In this document: one piece after another, positions 10,945-23,021 of the stretch
Layout of the letters: the number at the start of each line of letters is the position of its first letter
Numbering within the stretch: position 1 is the first letter of the stretch
From: Acanthaster planci
Lineage: Eukaryota; Echinodermata; Asteroidea; Valvatida; Acanthasteridae
Direction: 5' to 3'
NCBI RefSeq assembly: GCF_001949145.1
Contig: NW_019091409.1
Span: 1,222,412 to 1,286,411 of the forward strand
DNA length: 64,000 nucleotides
Program-made: the position numbers and the translations under genes
Notes under the pieces: generated by a model
What the model was told of the DNA's origin: nothing
Database searches by the model: none
The model's input: the letters and a program-made list of their open reading frames with translations, nothing else

Positions 10945-11930
10945 CTTTTAGGGACTGGACCGGGAACTGACAGTTGTGAAAATGTAAATCGTCCTGTGAG
11001 GTTAAATTGAGAAAGAAAATAGACACTACAGTTTGAAAGTGCATGTATAAAGGAAGATAAATAGAAAAATGTTGAACAAACTCGTCTTGTAGATTTATTG
11101 TGTAGGAATCCTGTATCAAAGGGAAACTGTGTTAAAAGGAAAGTGACAGAAGCTAGAAAAGATTCTAACAGAATCCCGGGAAATCGAGAAAACTGTTTCA
11201 GAATATTTATGGACAGGCCTAGTACGTAACTTAAGAACAATTCCCCTCCGCCAAATCTTAGAAACACTCACATAAATGTGCTTATTACCAGACTGATATT
11301 TGGACAAATTTCAAAAATCTGGAAATAAAACTGCACCACCGCTAAGAGAACTTTGGACCATTCAATTATTTCACCTGCATGGAAAACCTTATTTATTTAA
11401 AAATAAATACCCAAAAGAAGCAATTTGTTTATTGCAGTATTGGTACGAGATTGTATGTGTATTAAGCAACCTGGAAATAAGTCCCATAGAAACTGTGATG
11501 CAAGAACTTAAAGGACCTTCCAGTATCACCCAAAAATAAGCAGATCCAAGTGAAAAACAAAACAGGCCATTCTAAGATACAAAAGGTTCACTTTTGTTAG
11601 ATTGCATAAAGCTGAAACTGAATTTAGTTGTTGATTTCCATCATTTAAAAACTTGATGTCTAATTTCAATTTGTTTTGGAATCAAATATTGAATTGTATA
11701 TATGATTTTGGATTCAGTTTCAACAGTGTTATCAATTAATGATTTACTAAAGCACAGCTCATATATCCGATGAAAGTAGATCTGAATGTGAAAAAAGGAC
11801 AACACCAGATTAAAGCAACATAGGAATCAGGTATCCGATGGCAATCTGTCTGATTTCGGTCATTTGCCCTCTATTGAAAAGAATATACACTGTCATACAC
11901 AACACACTGAAGAGTCCCCTTTGTTATAAA
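10945..11930. other. 3' flank of copy 1, with possible poly(A) signals
   Basis: Downstream of the stop codon there is no further gene. AATAAA hexamers occur at 11324-11329 and 11402-11407, about 380-460 bp after the stop; either could serve polyadenylation. The stretch around 11100-11180 is homologous to 53870-53960 after copy 2, placing it inside the duplicated unit. Confidence 0.5.
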
Positions 11931-11933
11931 AGG

Positions 11934-12245
11934 TGCGTTCGATTAGCTAACACGTGTACGTCAAACTTATACGAGAGCGTTCGTATAGCCATCACATGAT
12001 CTCCGTGACTGCCCTGGTGTCAGCCACCACTACCCCAGCTGGCGAGCGGGCCTCTGGAGGCTGCCCGAGTGTAATGACGTCACGGATGGATTGTTCAAGC
12101 ATGCACGTACATGATGGAACGTGGCGGGGACTTGACCTTTTTCCCAGAATGCCTTGGCGAATATACTGCAGCGTTTGATTAGCCTCATTTCGAGGCTTCT
12201 CTTGCATGCAACACTAGTGTGTTCAGGGAAGCTAATCGTACGCAA
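11934..12245. mobile_element. MITE-like element with TGCGTTCGATTAGCT ends
   Basis: Ends TGCGTTCGATTAGCT (11934-11948) and the inverted form AGCTAATCGTACGCA match at 14 of 15 positions. A related word GCGTTTGATTAGCC occurs internally near 12171. The interior is GC-richer than its surroundings and holds TGACGTCA-like sites. No protein is supported. Confidence 0.5.
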
Positions 12246-15200
12246 CCACTGTGACGTCATGCCCCTCCGACGAAGGCGAGGGCGCCCTCGTACTCCTTCG
12301 AGGCGTGACAGCACGCCGCACCGGAAAGCCCCTGAGCCGCTAGGAATGGGTTGGTAGGGATGGAAATATACCTTTTTATCGTCTCCCAAGAAAGTTCGAT
12401 GATATCTGGTCTTTGTTGAGATGATGCTTAATCTGATTGGCCCAAAACGTAATGGTCGACTTCGTGCGGCCTATTCTTGACACGGGTTTCTTGCTCTCGC
12501 GCTCAAACGGCGGGAACACGACTCACAGGATCACACACCACCTCTTCGTCAGGGTTTTACAGGAACACACGGAAAAACTCGTGAGAGTTTGATTTTTGAA
12601 CAGCTGCATAAAGTAGAGAGATGGCTTCCAAAGCCATAGACAATGGGAGGTTTTGCAGAATTAACATTAATTATTTTCCGTAAAACAGAAATGAATGTTC
12701 CTGCTTATATAGAAAAGAATTCAGCCCTTCCAAACATTAACTCATGAATAACGTAGCCTACATGGACGCCGCCATATTGCAAGTTGCTTGTCACTAACTG
12801 CCAGCGATAACCGTTTGTTTGTTCCCGTCGTTCGAGCGGCCGACCCACGAACAACAAATCGAGCTGTTCGTGAATATCCGGGAACAAGCCACCCGAACTC
12901 AGCCAGTGACGCAACCTTGACAGCACTGTCTTGAAATAAACTCCGTTTAGACACCTTACTTATATACAACGATCAAAATGACTGGTTCATCAACGCCCCT
13001 TCAATCGCACTCAATCAATACACTAGTAGAGGGCGCTATTGACGGGGAGACCGTATGATTATACGTGACTGGACTTCGCCCAGAGCAGCGAACACAACAA
13101 TTATTTGTGGGCACCCTGTGCCAAGTCCGGGGCTTTCAGGGCTGCATACACGCAACCCACGTCACAAGATATCAATCTGCCTCAGTTTCTCGACCGCAAG
13201 ACTATCAGGAAGTATACTGCACCATCAATTAGCCCTCAACCTCCCGAGCCCCTCAACGACACATGCACCCCTCGGGACTTAGGCACAGTCACACTAGGCT
13301 AGGTGACTTTAACCCTTGCACAGGATTCTCGACCTTTACCTCAGTATCAGCCCCGACTAAATCTTGCTTGCCTGCGCACCTCCCCCCCCCACAGCTTCGC
13401 GAGCTGGCCGCTGCTGCAACCAGGCGGTGACTTTCGCTAACCAATCCCCTTACGTCCAAGGCGGAGCCTATGCACCGCGCTCACTTAAACGCACGGTTAT
13501 GCGCGCGTAACATTTGCCCTTGTTACTGTGCAGAGCGCCATCTATAACTTAACACCGGGCCTAGTGACTAGCACCCTCTGTCACGTCACAATACGCGCTG
13601 CTGCAATGTACAGTGAAAAATAGAGATTAAAATTAAGACACTGTTTAACTGGGATTGCGAATATTGTATATGTATTACAATGAAAAATCAGGACGGTGCG
13701 CAAAGATTACAAATGCAAACCATGGGGTAAAAAATGTCTTGTAACAAAAACATGTACAAAGTAGGTTGTTTGGTGTGCAAACTAATGTTTCTACACGGGG
13801 AGGTTTTATGGGGTGTACATTTCTCGTGAAACATTCTCATCACACAAATGCTGTCTATATCTAAGGGAAAACGGAGAATGGTAGCACCAGATGAAAGGGC
13901 AATCGTTTCAGTATTATGGTCAAAATCAGTCAGGTTCAGGTTACCAACATTTTAAAGTGTATTTCGCCTAGAGCTTTGAGTTAATCCTTTCGTATCTGTT
14001 GCATGGAATGTCCAAATCAATCAAAATCTTCTCCTGGCTGTCCACTGACAAACTGTCAAATGCAAATTGCAGAAAGGTGACTATAAATCTGTATTTTAAA
14101 AAAATGGTGTCTCCGCGGCAACATCTTGGTGGCGCACTGTATCATGAAATACCTCCATTGTAAGTTAATAAACATTTACATTTACAAATTTACATTTTGA
14201 GCCTTCTCAAGCTCGTTATCATCATTTATGGCAAACACGCCTACACTTGACACACACAAGGGTTGGATTACCAGGATCCTGGACTGGTGGAGGGGAAGCA
14301 TGATGACGACTTTCCTCAGCCGAAGCTGTGCAGGATGCCTCAGAGGTTGCTGTAAAGAGTGTAGGTTTCCATGGCATAAAGGAGATTGACAGGAACAACT
14401 GAGCGGTAGACGTATCACTTATTTGATGGCCAGATGCCTTTTTTGAGCCCAAAGACAGTGATGTAGAGTTTATGCAGACACAAAAAGGTTGCACAGGCAG
14501 CTTTGACATGAGCATCATTTCCACATCAGTAAAGCTTCCAATGCAGAACTACCAGCAAAAGGAGGATCTCTAGAGTGTGTGGGAAGGGGTAGAGGCCACT
14601 CCAGTTTTCTAGGCGTTGAGAGAGTTGGTTTTTGTAAACCGCCGTGGCTTCTAGAGCTACAGCTAGTCTATAAATAGTCCACGCATCTACACGTATTAAA
14701 TATGGAGTGAAGACTCAGGCCTACAACCCTGGAGAAAATTGTTGGGAAACGTGTTAATAGACATACTCTCCCCAGGTCCCCCAACCGACCTAGGAGAATG
14801 AGGGGGGGGGGGAACGAATACCTTTACTGATTTGACATGCATGGGATTCTCGCTGTCATTTTCTGTTGGTGAAATTCTAACAGGAAGGAAATGTTCGTTT
14901 GTTTTGAGTTTGTTTCCTCATTTTCGTGTTTGTATTTTTGGAGGCAGACATGTCTGGACAGTGATAGATAACCGTTCACCAGACAGAGCGTCAGTTGAAA
15001 CGCATAGGAAGGGGGTGATTCAAGACGGTCCATCCAGTATATTGAGTGGGAAATATTTTTGTGACAATCTCTTTTTGAAAATGTCAAATTTATCTGCAGT
15101 TGAAAGAAAACAAAATTGTAATTAGGGCAAATGGAAATGTATTTTCATCAATAAGATAAGGAGGTAAATGCCGCCCGACTGTGCCATCCCTGGATCTGTT

Positions 15201-16500
15201 ACTGTTGAACTATCGATTATGAGACCACTCAGAAGAAATGAAACCCGAACACGACTGGGATCGGTCTTTTGTTGAAAATTTAGGAAATTTAGATTATAAG
15301 TGAAAAAAAAATCATCATCAATACTCAACTCACTGTATTCAAACGTAGAAAATGCCTTGTGGGTTCTGTACCCAGGGAAATGAAAAAAAGATGTTGTGAG
15401 GGAAAAAAGCAACAAGTTATGCGGTGTTGACCAAGTATTCAGGTACATGGACTCCTGAAATTCGTAATGAATTGCAGTTACCGGCTTCCATATAGGACTC
15501 TCTTCTGGGGTCTCGGGATTCCCAGCCTACCGCACCTCCTCCCTGCCCATCCATTTTACCCCAAAAGGATCGAGTGGCCATGCAAAGGAGGAACGATACA
15601 AGCCCCTAAAGCCGAGTTGGCTATACTTGTCGCACCTGTACTAAGGCGCTCACCTGGACTTCGCGGACAATATCAGCAGAAGAGCTTACCCAGTCGGCTA
15701 AGGTACTGTTGGTATATGGCAGGGGTGCATTTGAATCTGTTAAAGTTACTGACTGACAGCATGCTTTGGAAAACAAGAAGTCACGACTGGAATTCGATCC
15801 GATCCCACTGTCTAACGATCTGATAACCGCGAGTTTAACCATTAGGCCGTTTCAAGTAATTGGCTTTTTGCCAATTAACCATTAACCTTAATGCAAAGAA
15901 TGTTGCTCAGTAAAGACTGAGTGATTAAAACGTTACAATAGAGCATCACGTAGCAAAATACACATACACACAAATAATGATCGTCAACATTTAAAAGATC
16001 CAGTAAATGAATTTTTCTTATAATCACTTTTTGTGTATCTCTGTACTCTTCTTCCATGTATGAAGACTGTTTCACATCTTTTTTGAGTTACGTGAACTGA
16101 ACGGTGCACTTTTTCGAACATTAAAAAAATTAACCTAGTATTTCTGGACAAGTGAGGGCGCCTTTGCTGTGATGTAAATCCAGGAAGACATGGTTCAGGT
16201 TGTATATTTCATGTTCAAATTGTGAATCCCAAATGTGCTATCTGGGAACATTTCTGTGGAAAGGATTTTTGCTGGACTATTGCCATGTACTCACATAGCA
16301 ATAAACTGCCAAAGAAAATGAAATCTGTCATAGCAGTGGTTAAAAATGTCTAAAAAATTATACAAATCAGTGTAACTTTGAGATTCAGTGCCTTGATGAC
16401 ATCATAGTTCTGCTTATCAATATGCAAATTCATTAGCATAAAAACAAAAAGCATCAAAATATTGGTTAAAATTGCAAAACAAAAATTTAAGATAAGGTTT
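12246..16500. other. Intergenic spacer, no gene recognised
   Basis: Mixed composition with no coding region I can defend. There is a palindromic stretch near 12270-12300 (GAGGGCGCCCTC core) and GC-rich sequence around 13000-13600. On the minus strand 14182-14524 is open in two frames but matches nothing I know and has no splice or start context. An element-like degenerate tRNA sequence lies at 15783-15853 (listed separately). Confidence 0.4.
15783..15853 (-). repeat. Degenerate tRNA-like sequence
   Basis: Read on the minus strand it begins GGCCTAATGGTTAAACTCGC (A-box region) and ends with GGATCGAATTCC, a B-box-like sequence. The arms do not form a full cloverleaf, so I call it tRNA-derived repeat or tRNA pseudogene rather than a gene. 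Confidence 0.4.
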
Positions 16501-16526
16501 ATTGGAACCCAATGATGCAATTTCAA

Positions 16527-16569
16527 GAGTTTAAAAAGGGGGTTAGCGTAGCGGTTCTTTCCTCGCTTT
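16527..16569 (+). repeat. Start of a tRNA-derived SINE cut by the assembly gap
   Basis: The bases just before the gap (GGGGGTTAGCGTAGCGGTTC, then a T/C-rich run) resemble the 5' head of a tRNA-derived SINE with an A-box-like sequence. The rest is hidden in the gap, so family assignment is open. Confidence 0.35.
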
Positions 16570-17163
16570 NNNNNNNNNNNNNNNNNNNNNNNNNNNNNNN
16601 NNNNNNNNNNNNNNNNNNNNNNNNNNNNNNNNNNNNNNNNNNNNNNNNNNNNNNNNNNNNNNNNNNNNNNNNNNNNNNNNNNNNNNNNNNNNNNNNNNNN
16701 NNNNNNNNNNNNNNNNNNNNNNNNNNNNNNNNNNNNNNNNNNNNNNNNNNNNNNNNNNNNNNNNNNNNNNNNNNNNNNNNNNNNNNNNNNNNNNNNNNNN
16801 NNNNNNNNNNNNNNNNNNNNNNNNNNNNNNNNNNNNNNNNNNNNNNNNNNNNNNNNNNNNNNNNNNNNNNNNNNNNNNNNNNNNNNNNNNNNNNNNNNNN
16901 NNNNNNNNNNNNNNNNNNNNNNNNNNNNNNNNNNNNNNNNNNNNNNNNNNNNNNNNNNNNNNNNNNNNNNNNNNNNNNNNNNNNNNNNNNNNNNNNNNNN
17001 NNNNNNNNNNNNNNNNNNNNNNNNNNNNNNNNNNNNNNNNNNNNNNNNNNNNNNNNNNNNNNNNNNNNNNNNNNNNNNNNNNNNNNNNNNNNNNNNNNNN
17101 NNNNNNNNNNNNNNNNNNNNNNNNNNNNNNNNNNNNNNNNNNNNNNNNNNNNNNNNNNNNNNN
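16570..17163. other. Assembly gap (594 N)
   Basis: Run of undetermined bases. Any open frame crossing it is an artefact. Confidence 1.
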
Positions 17164-17219
17164 CAAATAGCCTGAGTTGCTGAAAACGCCATTAAAACAA
17201 AACAACAACAAGCTTAAAC

Positions 17220-19000
17220 CACTTGAAGTTTTGCAGTTTTGGGGTTTGAAAAGCGACGGGGAGGGGGCTGACATAGAACACTATCTAGGGGCGATGTTCA
17301 TGGTAGAGATGTACACTTGTGTGTATTACATTCAGGCAGGTGCTTATATCAGAACGGCATATAATGGCTTTTTATTGGTCTCCCTTTCTAAGAGCTATTG
17401 AATACATTATTGTTGTTTGGAAGTCCGAAAGAGTGTGCACAATCCACTGCGATTTTTTTGCATCACAAAAAAGACCGGGGGGGATTCAATAGCCCATACC
17501 CTAGGTCAAAAGACGTGGCATGCACTGTGTGGACCTCTGCATAAAAGAAGACCACAAAATGTAGGGTGCGATGGCATTGTGTAGACTCCCACACGTCCAC
17601 AAAATGTTTTCCCCTCTCTGAAAAACAGTCTCAGAGGCATTTTGGTGTCCAGGTTACCCGTGGCAAAATGAAGAGGAACAGTCCAGGAAATTATCATCAA
17701 AAAAATCTTGAAATAGTTATCCTAGTTGGAGAAAAAGGAGCATTTTCCTCAAAGTTTCTTTAACCACAGGAGAACAAAGTAATGTCCACACTTTATGATG
17801 TAAAACAGGTATGTGTGTGAACGTGGAGGGATTATATTACCCATCCCGCTGGGATTTATGTCCATGCCCATGGGACTAAGTTGCCTTACATTGCACCTAC
17901 CGCCCCAGGCAGCCTGAGGGGATAAACATACAGTCCGCTTGAAGTACTGAATGTTATATTCCGTGGATTGGGGGGGGGTAATATAAAACGAATCTGTGTG
18001 CGAAGAATTATTTGCCATTGACAAAGAATCCGGAGAATTTTTGGAATAAAATGAATACAGTAGTACGTTTCTTTCTCACCAAATTATAGTAACCTGGCTT
18101 CCATATGAAGTTTGAAGCGAGGACATGCGGTTGCTGAATTGTACAGCTCTGTGTAGCTTTTAGGGGGGTTGATATAAATGTATCCTTGGAACGCCTGTTT
18201 CCTTCGAAAAGCAGAAAGCAATGCTGCGGACAATTTTGGAGTGTGTAGTATACAAGCAAATGCAAGGTTCCTCCATGCCACTACGTTATGAACCATCATA
18301 AGCATTTATTGACAACGTAGGGGTGTCTTAGGGTATAGAGGACCCATTGGACTGGGAGATGAAACGTTGAGTATAGTCCCGTATCTTTTCAGAACCACAC
18401 ATACTCATAAGAAATATTTTCCTTCGCATGGTGCTACCGCAAGCCTTTCCGCCCATTGCTGTCTTTCACCATGAATAGGTTGAAATTCCCTATGACCCAA
18501 ATTGTTTAGATAAGCAGCCGTCGAAACAATGCATTTGTAGTTGTTTTTTGCCAACAGCTGTGCTTACACAGCATAATCTCTCAAAAGAAAGAAATTCATT
18601 AACCCAACAACGATAACAACAGCAGAATGATCGATACAAGTTGAAAAGGGCACAACTTATCAGTATCTTTCATTAGTTAGCATGTTTATTCCAGAAAATT
18701 AATGATTGAACTTTTCATTTTTAATTAAACCGGCACACTGTTGCCCAACGATACTACCAAATTAACTTAAGGTTTTTACTAGTCTAATATTCTCATTGCA
18801 CTCAAGACAAAAAAGAATGAAATTTGTGGACTTGGCCTTAGAAGCATAATGTAAATATCGCCTATTCCAAACAGAGGTTAACTGTTTTATTTTCTGCTTG
18901 CGGCGTCATGACGTAGGACCGAATGGTGATGATCTATAAATGTTATCCGCCCCGAGTTGAAGTGCACACCCAAGCGGCAAAAGAAAGACAGTTGGTAGTA
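17220..19000 (+). repeat. Spacer segment duplicated at 55150-56080
   Basis: Collinear blocks match the spacer after copy 2: about 17250-17400 with 55180-55270 (GACACTAT and GGGGCGATGTT words), and 18470-18880 with 55700-56080 (CCAACAGCTGTGC, AACAACAGCAGAATGAT, CTTTCATTAGTT, and more). Order and orientation are kept. This is direct evidence that the spacer was duplicated with the gene. About 18335-18460 also holds the end of a Penelope-type tail, in reverse orientation to 54690-54860. Confidence 0.7.
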
Positions 19001-19479
19001 TACAAATAAAGCATGGTTTATGGGGAAGTAGTGGGTTATTCAAGCTGACTTACACCTCGGGACCAGTAATTTCCTCTGTCTTCCCGAAATAAACCATGCT
19101 GTATTTGTTTCACTACACTTCATAAATATTCAAACAGAAATTTCACGTTACTTGTACTCACAGACGCCATCGTTGTTCTCAGATGCTAAATTTCCATGTA
19201 ATAATAGTGGAGTGCGCCTATGAGAAATGGGTTTCGGGTATACCGTGGAATCAATCTCTTTTTGGCAAGGTGTGTTTCTTAAAAGAACCGGTGAGTGTTA
19301 ACTCGACGTTTGACCAGCGTGCTCTGGCCGTCTTAAAGAGAGTGTACCGGACTGGAGTGGATAGCTGGTTATAAAGGCAATCCGGGAGCGGTGGAGCGTG
19401 GAAGAAGATTTGCGGTTTGTGTGACTCAGTGTGTGTGGTGTTGCGTGAAGGTGTTGGATTCTGGAGTTGGCGGGAAACC

Positions 19480-20175
19480 TTGGGTTTGGGTACAGGGGAC
19501 CCTTATGCCAAGGGGTGGGGGGAGGGTGGCTTCGGGTAGAGAAGACCCTAACGCCTGGGGTGGGGGGGCATGGGTTTCGGGTATAGGGGACCCTACTGCC
19601 CGGGAGTGGGTGTCTGCTTGGGTGCTAGTAGTGGGCGCCAGATGTTGCTGAGCTTGAAACCGATGTTTTGGGGTACGGCGTTGTGCCGGAAAATCTCGAT
19701 GGCTTCATTTTCCTAGGGAGCCATTTCTGGATGAGGCGATGAGTTCTGCTTTGTCCCATTTGATCAGGTGGTCCGTGGAGTGTGCATGGTTGATGATGGC
19801 CGACTTGTCGTATTCTCCTCGTCGGCCGTGCGAGCGATGTTCTTTGAGTCTGGTGCGGAAGTTCCTGTCGGTTTCCCCAATGTATATTTGGCCGCATTCA
19901 CATGGAATGCGATATACACCGGGGCGACTGCTGGGTGGGTGTGTGTCCTTGTGAGTGTAAAGTGCAGCCTGCAGCTTGTTTGGTGCTGAATGATGTACTT
20001 TGATGTTGACCGCCGACTGCAGGATGCTCCGGAGTTGGTGGGAGGTGGGGCCCAGGAACGGTAGACATACTGTGGCAGTGTGGCATTGGCGGGCTCCAGG
20101 TATAGGTGACCCTAATGCCGTGGGGGACGGGGGAACTTTGGGTATAGGAGACCCTAACGTCCTGGGGGAGGGCTT
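19480..20175. repeat. Dispersed minisatellite inside the Penelope element
   Basis: The word GGGTATAGGGGACCCTAATG and close variants occur near 19490, 19537, 19580, 20100 and 20140. On the coding strand each encodes a LGSPIP-like peptide. A sixth related sequence near 20640 is the RT motif RSPIPP itself. Confidence 0.65.
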
Positions 20176-20766
20176 GGAAAGGTTGATACGTTGGTTGCGG
20201 CAGCCGTTCATCTTGAGGGCGGACTTGATGTGGTGGAGTTCTTGGTGTAGGTTGTTCTGGTCGCAGATCTCGTTGGCTCGGCGGACAAGGGTGCGGCTGA
20301 CCGAGGTCTTGATGGCTGGGTGGTGGAAAGATCTCTGGTGCAGGTACCGGTCGGTGTGGGTGGGCTTACGGTGGGCGCGGTGATGTAGGGTGCCGCCTGG
20401 GTTTCTGGACAGGTGAACATCTAAGAAGAAGAGGTGTCCGTCTTGTTCTTGTTCCATGGTGAACTTGATAGTGGGGTGTTGCTTGTTGAGGTACTCGAGG
20501 AATTCTTGGAGGTGATCTTGACCATGGGGCCATATAACGAATGTGTCGTCAACATAGCGCAGCCAAATCGTGGGTTTGAGGTCGGCGGTGAGGAGAGATG
20601 ATGTTTCAAATTCTTCCATGAATATGTTAGCTAGGACCGGGGGTATAGGGGATCTCATGGAGGTCCCAACAGTCTGCTCGTAGAACTGGTCTTGGAACTT
20701 GAAGTAGCTGGAGGAAACGCAGGGGCGGATGAGTTGGTGATCTGGGCGAAGGAAAGAGCTGTGTGG
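19705..20766 (-). pseudogene. Penelope RT / GIY-YIG endonuclease, partial
   Basis: From the high-coordinate end: FKFQDQFYEQ, then GTSMRSPIPPVLAN (RT motif equal to the usual GxxMGSPxSPxxAN), LRYVDDTF (catalytic Asp pair, about 20545-20556), a linker, then GVYRIPCECGQIYIGE (GIY-YIG nuclease core, about 19870-19920) with TRLKEH. The linker between RT and nuclease holds repeated LGSPIP units, encoded by a minisatellite that also continues into the 3' tail. The RT N-terminal motifs are missing and a frameshift near 19705 cuts the C-terminus, so the copy is dead. Penelope elements copy themselves through target-primed reverse transcription; this copy supplies no cellular function. Confidence 0.8.
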
Positions 20767-20959
20767 TCAGCGAGAGAGGGGTTGCTGTCGAGATTTTTAC
20801 GGTGAAATCTGGGGAAAATAAACGACAAATTAATCGTTCAGCTTTAAAAACCACTTTTGCCGATAAATAATATTTCAGACGGTCCCAAGCATTATAGCAC
20901 AAGGCGTACAGAAACCTTCTGAATGTGCGACTCAGATGTCAAAAGCTGCTCCTTCTTCC

Positions 20960-22000
20960 AAACTTAGACAGGTTGAGGTAAAGACAAAGACTTGAGATGA
21001 TAAGGCAGGGAAGAGGAAGTGAACATTTGCAAATCCTGCCTGCGTCGGCTTGGCCTCAGCATCGGCCGTTATGCTGTACCAACCGTATACTTGAACGCAC
21101 TGACGCCTCGACGCCAGTACCACTTGCAGCCAACGGTATATTTTCACGGACTTATTTTTCAATCCTATACCGACTTTCCAAATCCGTTGGCCCGACGTTT
21201 ATATTCTTTTCCAACTTCTACCCAAGATGTTGCCTTGATATTCAAGCAACACTATCTCACCTTCTCGCATCTGCCCTCAAGATGAAAATATTTTATCAGT
21301 CCATCGACATCCCAAATTTGTCAAATAAAATTGCTGGGATCGATTTGTTTTTCAAATCTTCGATATACCTGGGCATTCTGCTTGTCAGTGTCAAGTATGT
21401 GTGATGACAAATTGACTGTGGGTCACGTTAACATAAGGAGGGGCCCAAAGCGAAGGTTTAGGTGCAATCAGAAAACGGATCTGGTACATGACATGCATTG
21501 CATGATCTAAGTATAAATGCAGGCGTTTGATAAGGCTCTGTCCCTTGAAAGGTCCTAACAGGAATAACTTAGTTTGGAAAAGCGCATAAACATGGTTCGA
21601 AGACTCGGTTGATAGCAAGATTTTACTTTAATTTAGCAGGCACGATTCAAATTAGGCCTAATAGGTTGTTTATAGATTCATGCTTGTATGCAGGCAGGAC
21701 GTGGCTATGACGTCCAAAAGCAGACGGGTCATACTCTGAGAGACAGCCTAAGACCGTTGGATGGACTCGTCGGTTGTTATTTGTCCCACTGATGACGTTG
21801 GCAAAACTCAATAACGAAGGTCAAAACGCCAAAGTTGGCTGGAGGGACTGACCTCTGATGACGCACCGACATTACGGTTGTCATTCGTCCTCATAGGTCA
21901 GTGAACCATATGACAGCAGCCTGACATCACATCACTAACGTTGGCTGACCCTCTACGAGATGTGACGACGGTATGATGTTTTTGGCCGACGCCAGAAATT
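20960..22000 (+). repeat. Spacer segment duplicated at 56605-57530
   Basis: About 20965-21440 matches 56605-57180 and 21610-22000 matches 57188-57530, collinear and in the same orientation, with long shared words such as CCGACTTTCCAAATCCGTTG and GATAGCAAGATTTTACTTTA. No gene is supported in it. The segment 21440-21610 has no counterpart in the shorter copy. Confidence 0.8.
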
Positions 22001-22355
22001 CATTGCAATACTGGCTGAAACATAGAGTAAATTGACCAGAGAAGACGGGCCCACGGAGTTTGTTTGAAACATCGGTCGTAAACAATACTGTAACACTCCC
22101 ACGGTCTACGGGTTCCACACAGAGGAAAAAAGCACACTGGGCTCAGAACTTCTGTTTACGAGGGCAAAACCTGTTTATTTCTGCAACACAATCAAACTCA
22201 CCCGTCACAAGACTCACAACAAAACCGGTCTCTCGAGGCCGCCCAAAAGAAACCTCACTGCGCAGGCGCGGTCCCCGCTGCGCCAGTAAAGCTCACAATG
22301 ATTTTCGAGCACCTGAAAAAAAATAGACGGCAAGGAAAGGTTTAGAACAATGAGC

Positions 22356-23021
22356 TTAAAACAAGGGAAAACCACTACTGGGAAAACAAAGGGTGAAAGC
22401 GATGGTGGGAAGCTTAAGTCTCGATGTTCCCCTACTGGCGAGGCGGTCCCTGTGGTCTGGCGGCTCTGGAACCTCCCCAACCGGGACGTGCTCGGGGTAG
22501 CGTGGCGGTGGGGGAACCCCGGGTGGCAGGAACCCTCCTAGAGACGGCTGGTCGGCCACGGAAGGATCGACGAAGAATTGGCCGTACTGCTGCCCATCGT
22601 AGGTGGTGAACACACGCCCGGGCACTTTATACGTGTTGGTGATCCGGGTTCTCGTCAGGCGGTGTCCAAGCTCGCCAACCCCTTTTGGCGTCTGCTCTAG
22701 TCTCCACTTGCTATGCAGGTGCTCGCAAAGAGGGGCGGGCATGCCTGTCCCAACCTCCCGGGTAGCGCCGCAGGGCTGTAGGGTCCCCGCGTCACCCAAG
22801 CACATCCGGGCCCCGTCCGGCAGCGTTACTGTGGTACCCGGAGGCAGATGCTGACGGTTCCCACACCACCGTGGAATGGGAACGTCGGAGGACACCGGGG
22901 GTCGGTCTGCACTCCGGCTTCCTTCGGACACCGCCGGGAAGGGGATCCCAACGGTGCATGGCAGGCCTGGTCGGGAGGCGGAGCCACGTGGTAGCGGCCC
23001 CCCAACCGCTCTCGGTGGCAC
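22356..23021 (-). CDS. Unassigned 221-residue open frame at the 3' end of the gypsy element
   Basis: A continuous minus-strand frame, proline- and arginine-rich, downstream of integrase. Just upstream (23132-23356, another frame) is a Cys/His cluster FQCEKCGVSFYRENIR followed by WHYHFC, which looks like a zinc-finger. Together they could be the remains of a third ORF, or LTR/UTR sequence open by chance given the high GC. I do not recognise a family and see no signal peptide or membrane segment that would suggest an envelope. Confidence 0.3.
   Translation of the reverse strand: MPPRAVGGPLPRGSASRPGLPCTVGIPFPAVSEGSRSADRPPVSSDVPIPRWCGNRQHLPPGTTVTLPDGARMCLGDAGTLQPCGATREVGTGMPAPLCEHLHSKWRLEQTPKGVGELGHRLTRTRITNTYKVPGRVFTTYDGQQYGQFFVDPSVADQPSLGGFLPPGVPPPPRYPEHVPVGEVPEPPDHRDRLASRGTSRLKLPTIAFTLCFPSSGFPLF

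Larger units (their letters stand above)
19240..20790 (-). mobile_element. Penelope-like retroelement, 5'-truncated
   Basis: The minus strand encodes a Penelope-type reverse transcriptase followed by a GIY-YIG endonuclease (see 19705-20766). The region below 19705 continues the C-terminus in another frame (an EAIEIF...GFKLSN block) and then a 3' tail with the typical AACGTC...GGTTCTTTT arrangement near 19260-19310. The 5' half of the RT is absent, as expected for a truncated insertion. The equivalent part of the spacer after copy 2 lacks it, so it arrived after duplication. Confidence 0.8.

Noticed and set aside
14182-14524. Possible small protein on the minus strand
   Set aside because: Two overlapping frames, no recognisable motif, no splice or promoter context.
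16350-17274. Long open frames of 220-280 codons on both strands
   Set aside because: They run through undetermined bases of the assembly gap and have no real sequence support.
19739-20383. Plus-strand frames around 19.7-20.4 kb
   Set aside because: They are antisense to the Penelope RT and GIY-YIG domains, which carry the recognisable motifs.
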